Below are positions 58,099 through 64,000 of a stretch of 64,000 bases of DNA, one piece after another (position 1 is the stretch's first letter; each line of letters starts with the position of its first letter). The notes beneath the pieces are model-generated. The model was not told the DNA's origin and ran no database searches. It saw only the letters and a list, made by a program, of their open reading frames with translations. A program made the translations under genes and the position numbers. The stretch comes from Siphonodentalium dalli (taxonomy: Eukaryota > Mollusca > Scaphopoda > Gadilida > Siphonodentaliidae). The stretch covers positions 162,305,043-162,369,042 of the forward strand of contig CP136069.1 of assembly GCA_032622095.1 (NCBI GenBank). Reading direction: 5' to 3'.

Positions 58099-59017
58099 CT
58101 AGGCATAAATATTGGAAGAAAAACGACTTTTGTGAGTCAATTGAAGATAAACATGGATTAATTACCCCAGGGTAAATTTATTATCATAAGCGATACAAAG
58201 CAAAATGATGCTCACAAAAGCGTTTAAACCATGTAGTCTCAAGCTCGACAAGAGTACCGTTAAAGACCGTTATAATGGTCATGTTTTGGTTGGTGATCAA
58301 CTTATAACTTCACGGTGTTGGTGATAGTTATGGCCTCACTTATATCAGATTCAAAACTCACCAATCAAATAAAAGGCTGCTAGGAAACATGCCCTCTGAA
58401 TAAGGTGCCTTTATATGACTGGTGTTTTTTTTTTTAAATCATAGGTTTGATTCCGAGAACAACAATTCAATCAATCTTTGCTTCCAAATGTCTGTGTCGT
58501 TAAAACACCTAGGTTTATTTTATTAGATAGCAGAAGAATCTGTAAATTCCAAGGCAATTAATTATCACCCGGAAACCAAACTAATTGGTAAATTCTAAGA
58601 CGACAAGGGCCATAACTCTGGTAAGAACGTGCGCACCGAACCCAAATTCCACCTTGACGTATATTTTCATGTGGGTTATCTGCATACCAAAAACAACCAA
58701 ATAATTAAAACTAAAGTTATCACATGGCAACCGAAATAATATGCAAATTCTAGTCGACAAGGAGCATAAGTCTCTAATTCCGTTAAAATGGGCAGATTGT
58801 ACCCAAATTTGAACTTGACCTGTATGTTCATGTGGGTAATCCACATGCACAATTTGAAAACTATCAGGTTACTATATGTTATCACCCGGAAACAAATTGG
58901 GACGGACGAACGGACACTGGTATTTCTATAGTACTCTGAAAAAACGTTGTGTGGGACAATTACGTGGCTGACGACAGAGGTACCATGCACAAACACACAC
59001 GAAATATATATACTAAC
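58099..59017 (-). other. Gene B intron with mollusc-type tandem repeat
   Basis: 58560-58900 contains two units of about 165 bp with 'gacaagg..cataa.tct', 'ttcatgtgggt.atc..cat' and 'gttatcac..gg.aacc', ending in 'acggacgaacggac'. Repeats of this wording are frequent in mollusc genomes as I know them. Nothing coding is seen. Confidence 0.65.
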
Positions 59018-59299
59018 GTAGAGCTGGGTCATCATGAGACCACTCTGTTGATAGAGAGTCCATAGCAGACTCGAAGTGAATTGTTACTTCTGTACCGTCA
59101 TCAGGTGAACGTTTACTGAGTCGGTGGCTCTCATTGCCACAAGCGTTGACGCTGTAGCGACATTTGTTTTCCTTCTTGCATTGCAGTTCATCCAGAGTGG
59201 GAGTTAGCTGACTGCTGACGCCATTACCGTTGTTAGAGCATACATTCACTGGATATTTGACAGTAACTTTGCCTTCATATTTGCTGACTTTTTTGGATT
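59018..59299 (-). CDS. Gene B exon: unnamed extracellular region, first half
   Basis: The exon is 94 codons, phase 1 at both ends, with acceptor caattctag and donor gttagt. It reads K-S-K-K-V-S-K-Y-E-G-K-V-T-V, NVCSNNGNGVSSQLTPTLDE, LQCKKENKC and NACGNES, then RLSKR followed by SPDDG. Compared with gene A there is one extra Asp (SHDDPALR), and the cleavage motif lacks the P4 Arg of the furin consensus, leaving a plain dibasic K-R. Confidence 0.87.
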
Positions 59300-60847
59300 C
59301 TAGAATTGAAAATAAAGCCACTCTTATTAAAAGGTAGTATATCTCTTCCAGACCAAAACAACAACAACAACATAATTTTAACAAAACCATTACTTAAAGG
59401 CCCACTTAATTTTCGAATCACCAGATCACATTATATACAATATATTCCATGGTATATACCATTTGAAATAGGAAGCTCCAAAACATTGTATTATTAACTG
59501 ATCCGGTCGAATAAACTGGGAACATGTTGTTTTTGTCGAGGTACCAATGTGTGTCCTGTATTTGATTTTGATCCGGACTGTAATATAAAGTCTATTATAC
59601 TCAATGGAAGGGGAATAACTCTATCTCTTAGTTTGAATTCTGATGCATTCGTGGTCGACAAGGAAGGAAGTCTTGGAATGAATCTCTATCGCTTGGTGGA
59701 CAGTCCTAGGCCACAGCTGCCTCGTATTCTGGTGGAATATATATTTTTTGGTTCCTCTTCCAAATGGTATATAATATGGAATATTGTTATCTGGGCATTC
59801 GAAAATTAAGCGGGTCTTTAAGACTCAAATAACTTTTTTGTGAATAAAACACAGACAAAATTTATTTGGTATATATTAGTTGTCAATAAAGACATAATGA
59901 AGTGGTTATCTCTGTGCAGTCCAGCGAAATCTCTTTGAGTCACACTAACATTTGACTTGGCAAAGGGTGCTAACAAGATTAAGAGTTCTCCCTCTTGCTA
60001 CGTTCCGAACGTTTCTGCAAGTCGCCTGTTCTAAAAATATCCCATTTTTTCAGTTCCGTTTGAACGTAGGTGATATATGAGAAAAACTGAATATAATCGA
60101 TTAATGAAAAGAAGCTTGTCTGGACAGGTGTCACTGATTCATATCTATTATTTTATACACCGGAATGTATATACAACTAATTGTTATATATAGGATGTGA
60201 TGCACTATCATTAACCATTTGATAGCTGATCACTCATGCATGGGTAGTTCATTTATTCTCACTTATTCATATGTAGGGATGTTCTGGTAAGGTCATATAA
60301 ATTAAATGTATAAATTATCATACGATTGTTTTAATCTTTTTGTGAAAATTTAAGGAGAGGGATTTATTATCTATTTCCTATTAATTATTCAATGACCAAG
60401 AAAATCCACAATAATTACAATGTGAGTGTGGATGGTTGGTCGGATGGTCGGTCACAAGTTTACAATGTATGTAACGTAAAGATATATGCTGTACTATGTT
60501 ATGCTTATATAGTGATATAAAAGTGCAATACATACAATAATTAAAATGGCACCTTTGCAAAAACAGTGCATGTGTGTAAATCATCTCAGCTGCCCTCCGT
60601 ATTGCAAAACAAGTTTATGTATACTTATCTGTCTCTAAAATAGGCAAATTATTTACAGTAAGATATATTTATATTTATTCATATCATTGAAAGCTATATG
60701 AAGATAAATGGCTACCTGTTTTAAGTGCGAAATAATCACTATTGATCCTACGAAATATTCACTATTGATGCTGCGCTCGGCCTCTATACGACCTGAATCC
60801 CGCATATCAAAAGCGAGGTTGACACACTTAAACCAATGCAAACTCAC
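59300..60847 (-). other. Gene B intron
   Basis: A (CAA)n run lies near 59352-59371. The ORF 59549-59809 on the other strand shows no domain. The intron is otherwise unrecognised, and much shorter than its 6.7-kb gene A counterpart. Confidence 0.5.
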
Positions 60848-61054
60848 TTGAACATGACCGTGGGGTCCTCACAGCCTCCATGCCATTCCATAAGTAATTT
60901 GTTGTTCTTCCACACTTGTACTCATTCTCAAAATTCAGTCCCGGTGGTGTAACGTAACCGTCGTCACAGTCCATAACACAGACAAGCAGTTCTCCTGCCA
61001 CTGTGCAACTCACGTGTCCCTTCGTGGGTGTTCGCATCGCACTCCTGATGCAAA
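60848..61054 (-). CDS. Gene B exon: sushi-like module
   Basis: The exon is 69 codons, phase 1 at both ends, with acceptor ctatgtag and donor gtgagt. It reads CIRSAMRTPTKGHVSC, ELLVCVMDCDDGYVTPPGLN, EYKCGR and RSCS, with the same six cysteines as gene A. It directly follows the TSP1 exon. Confidence 0.87.
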
Positions 61055-61876
61055 CTACATAGAAACGCAGTTATTATAATAATAAACAATAATCAGTAAT
61101 TATACATAAATGTAAAACCACGTGTTGTTCTAAAAGAGTTGCATAGTTAATAGTGTTCAAACCAGAAACGATAAAATTACATAGAAATAATCTAAAATAG
61201 AAACAATTTTTGATTCATGCATATATGTTTTGATAAAATGATAATATTCAAGGCATATGGAAATAACCTGGTAGGATGTTAAAGGAAAGAACATTAGTAC
61301 CTTTCGAAAGTTATTATAAATAGTATTGAACCTATAATTATGCCTAACGCATGGTAATAACTATATAATTGGATTGAGTATATGCTTCAATATACATATT
61401 GCTTAGACATTGCCCCTTGCTGATATAGGTCTATACTATAGTAGTTAGTGCATAGTATTTAATGTTATAAATTAAGCCTATAAATTAAGCCTATAGTTAA
61501 GCATGCCACCTTTATGCCTAGATTCTAATTGATTAAAGCATGTCTAGTAATGCAACATCAGTTTTCTTGCTAATGAACAAAATTGATCTAAAATGGAATG
61601 ATTTATGTATAACAAATGTTTATAAATAAATAAGTTAATTGTTCATTATCATATGGGAGCTCATCAGAAGTTTCAAATTTTCTTTTTATCGCGTCCACTG
61701 CTGATTCTTCGCTTGTGTGCTAAAATGAAGTCACTTTATTATTTCTAAAAAAATAATGTATACGCTCGAAAATGTTAGCGATACTGTATGATCTGTATTG
61801 TAAATTTGATGTGACGCCACACATACGTATGAAGTCTATAGACGAAAAAGATTATGCCGGGTTGTTATACATGTAC
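61055..61876 (-). other. Gene B intron
   Basis: The part next to the acceptor matches the upstream flank of gene A's first exon. The remaining AT-rich sequence has a small direct repeat (aaattaagcctata) near 61475. There is no gene. Confidence 0.55.
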
Positions 61877-62047
61877 CTGGACATGGATCAGTTGAGCACG
61901 GACCCTCTTCTGTCGCCCTTCCCTGACATGGCACGCCACCGAACTGTGGCTTGGGGTCATTGCATAATCGTTCTCTGTGTCTGGTTCCTCCTGCACAACT
62001 CACATTACACTGTGTCCACTCGGTCCAATTACCCCATCCACCATTCA
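61877..62047 (-). CDS. Gene B exon: thrombospondin type 1 repeat
   Basis: The exon is 57 codons, phase 1 at both ends, with acceptor gtattatccag and donor gtacat. NGGWGNWTEWTQCNVSCAGG holds the W-x-x-W-x-x-W ladder (possible C-mannosylation and R/W layering) and the C-x-x-S-C-G-G type motif. It is followed by RHRERLC, GGVPCQG and EGPCSTDPCPG, six cysteines in all. TSP1 repeats bind glycosaminoglycans and other extracellular ligands. No equivalent exists in the 9 kb upstream of gene A. Confidence 0.9.
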
Positions 62048-63220
62048 CTGGATAATACCATAAATATAATATATAATAACATCCAAACAAATCAAGTTCA
62101 TCAATTTTCGCAATAATAATTGTTTATTCTTTTAATCTATTTAATATTTAAAAATAGACGTCATATCTGACTAAGCTCCCGTATAATATTAACCACTGAA
62201 TGGCCTCCACTGTCGTGAGAGAGCATGAGGACTTAGCCTCAGTTACATATCACATATCACACATCACACATCGCTTTGACTGCATGATTTGCCAACGTCA
62301 ATATGAACTAAAAAACACAATCTAGCAGAAGTACCGGGTAAGCCCAAAACATAATCTTAGTTCCCCGCTGATACTGTGTGTTAATAATGATGTGTAACAA
62401 TGTGCATGAACCCTTGGCCCATATGAGCAATCCAAAATCGAGTCCAAGATGGCTGCTAATGATTTCATGAAACAGGGTTTAATGTGACAAATTGCAATAT
62501 ACTGTGGGGACATCCTTGCAACCTTTTAATTTTCCAAATATAAGATTGCAGCTAGCTCATATGATAATGAATAAACTATTAGAGAAAACAATAAATTATA
62601 ATTTTCAGATCAGAGAATGTTGCCATTAACGTGCAAAATTGTTCAATACAGGAAGTACCTTACTCGTAATTAAATTCGCAAATAACTGTTTTTCGCGCAC
62701 CCACCAGTGCGTGAAGTTAAAACTGAGCGAAAAATAGAATGACTAATAAATTTTAGTGAACACAAGAAAACAAAATAAACTGGTTAATTTATTTATCGTG
62801 TTTGTATATAAATATTCATGTAATTTTCCTGGACCATCACAAAATGGTAACATGCATACTATATTTCTTGAATCAGCAGCCAATCGAAAGTCGTGGTGTT
62901 CAATATACTTAGTTGATGCCATGTCAAGGATGTTAACTATCGGATTATGTAATACTTGTTATTGGACCAAGTGCAATAGAATTACATAATTATATCTTCA
63001 CCACAATACAACTAATAGTTACTATCTGCCTGTACTACATGTATATTTATATCCTAGTGGTCTTTAAATGTAATAGCATTTTACGGAAATAGGTTTGTCA
63101 GTTTTGAATTCGCAAATCAGTGTGCACCAATTCAAAGTGTGCAAATTTAAAACAGAGCGAAAAATAATACTGTGCTAATTTAAATACGAGTAGTAAATGG
63201 TATGTTCGAAACAAACTCAC
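62048..63220 (-). other. Gene B intron
   Basis: Two copies of a repeat with 'aattcgcaaat', 'aaaactgagcgaaaaata' or similar lie at about 62670-62740 and 63110-63170. There is no exon. Confidence 0.5.
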
Positions 63221-63454
63221 GGATGATATTTTCACATAATTCTCCAGTAATTCCATCCGGACAGGAACACGTGTAGTTGTCTCCCTGGGACTGGCATGTG
63301 GCGCCATGCTTGCACTGATTTTCTTCGCAGACAGCAGGCGAAACCTCACAATTTATTCCTGTGTAACCATGGTTACAATGACATTCATAACTACCAATCC
63401 CATCACTGCATATATGGTCAGCACCACACGGAGAGGATGAACATGGCTTGCCAC
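63221..63454 (-). CDS. Gene B exon: two EGF-like domains
   Basis: The exon is 78 codons, phase 1 at both ends, with acceptor acttccag and donor gtgagt. EGF 1 runs [35 protein letters not shown] 2 runs [32 protein letters not shown]. Each has six cysteines in EGF spacing. Neither opens with the D-x-D/N-E calcium-binding pattern. More 5' exons must lie beyond the window, because the exon begins in phase 1 with no signal peptide. Confidence 0.9.
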
Positions 63455-64000
63455 CTGGAAGTAAAGCATATGGTTGGTTCGTTTGTATTTTAGTATCATT
63501 TAACTGATTTCAGCCATTAGGAAAAATCATAGCAATGTCACTTTCATAGTTGGAGATTCTAAATAGATGTCAGTTTCACAATGAACATAAATTGACTTAA
63601 ACGCATGAGTCGGTTACATCTCTTATTGTACGCACACGTTAGAGGGGACAGCAAGCAAAGCAGACTGAACCAGGAACAAGGCTCACTGACTGACCGTTTA
63701 AGAACTAACTGCAGTCTCTGAATTCTCTGATTAAAGTCTTAAAGCGCACCAGATGTATTACCATTATGTTTATGAATTTCTGTATTAACCCTCTCTTTAC
63801 TAAATTGATTCTTCTGAACAGTTGTACAAGTATACAATGGAATGCTTTATCGATCATTTGGAGAGATGTCCAGGTAATAAAACAGATGATAGATAGACAA
63901 AAATAAAATACAAGTGCAGACAAATTTCATTAAAAGACCTTGTTGAAATTATTATCTGAACATTTCCAAAGGGAACTGCTCCAAAATAAGTATTTAGTAT
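63455..64000. other. Gene B upstream intron (cut by window edge)
   Basis: It contains an R1 repeat copy from about 63780 to the end, antisense to the gene. Nothing coding is seen. Confidence 0.55.

Larger units (their letters stand above)
48298..63454 (-). other. Gene B: inverted paralogue of gene A with extra EGF and TSP1 exons (partial 5')
   Basis: Nine exons join in frame on the minus strand: 63454-63221, 62047-61877, 61054-60848, 59299-59018, 58098-57907, 55351-55196, 51194-51039, 49652-49529 and 48442-48298, about 555 residues. All sites are GT-AG, phase 1 except the last junction (phase 2). The order is EGF-EGF, TSP1, sushi-like, unnamed region, GCC2/GCC3 twice, TM and cytoplasmic tail. 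The seven C-terminal exons match gene A in length, except one additional codon in the 282-bp exon and a longer tail. All frames are open, so both copies look functional. The N-terminus and promoter lie beyond 64000. Confidence 0.87.

Overview
The window looks like animal nuclear DNA, probably from a mollusc or another lophotrochozoan. It is AT-rich and made of short phase-1 exons in long introns. It carries metazoan-only extracellular modules (EGF, TSP1, sushi-like, GCC2/GCC3 'ephrin-receptor-like'), a tRNA-derived SINE, LINE and Ty3/Gypsy remnants, many foldback elements, and short repeats of the 'ggccataactctg' and 'gggaataactcc' kind that I associate with mollusc genomes. No bacterial operon, phage, CRISPR array or rRNA was seen. 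The species assignment is an inference.

The only convincing host genes are two paralogous single-pass membrane proteins in a tail-to-tail inverted arrangement. Gene A (+, exons at 9029-26281) has a sushi-like module, a two-exon unnamed extracellular region with a dibasic cleavage motif, two GCC2/GCC3 modules, a transmembrane exon and a short cytoplasmic tail. Gene B (-, exons at 63454-48298) has the same seven exons with nearly identical exon lengths and identical intron phases, preceded by a TSP1 exon and a two-EGF exon. Exons and much intron sequence align, so this is an inverted segmental duplication rather than two old genes. The domain set resembles part of Polydom/SVEP1-type proteins. 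The 5' end of gene B, and any 5' exons of gene A, lie outside the window or are lost.

The rest is accessory DNA. At 1-9 kb there is a 5'-truncated LINE with a poly(A) tail and several foldback elements. Gene A's first visible intron holds an internally deleted DNA transposon (11666-13101) with KRBA2/SCAND3-type integrase remnants. The 22 kb between the two 3' ends holds a decayed Ty3/Gypsy element (27.4-31.7 kb, -), a SINE, a 24-copy 18-bp minisatellite, a 2.5-kb palindromic locus with uncharacterised ORFs (35.7-38.7 kb), a 1.5-kb tandem duplication with a different insertion in each copy, an 807-bp TIR element with a perfect 9-bp target duplication, and a piggyBac-like MITE containing two mirror-image hairpins. 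Gene B's largest intron holds two LINE fragments joined head-to-head.

Exon coordinates were set by hand from reading frame, splice consensus and agreement between the two copies. The element boundaries are by eye, and those without target-site duplications are approximate.
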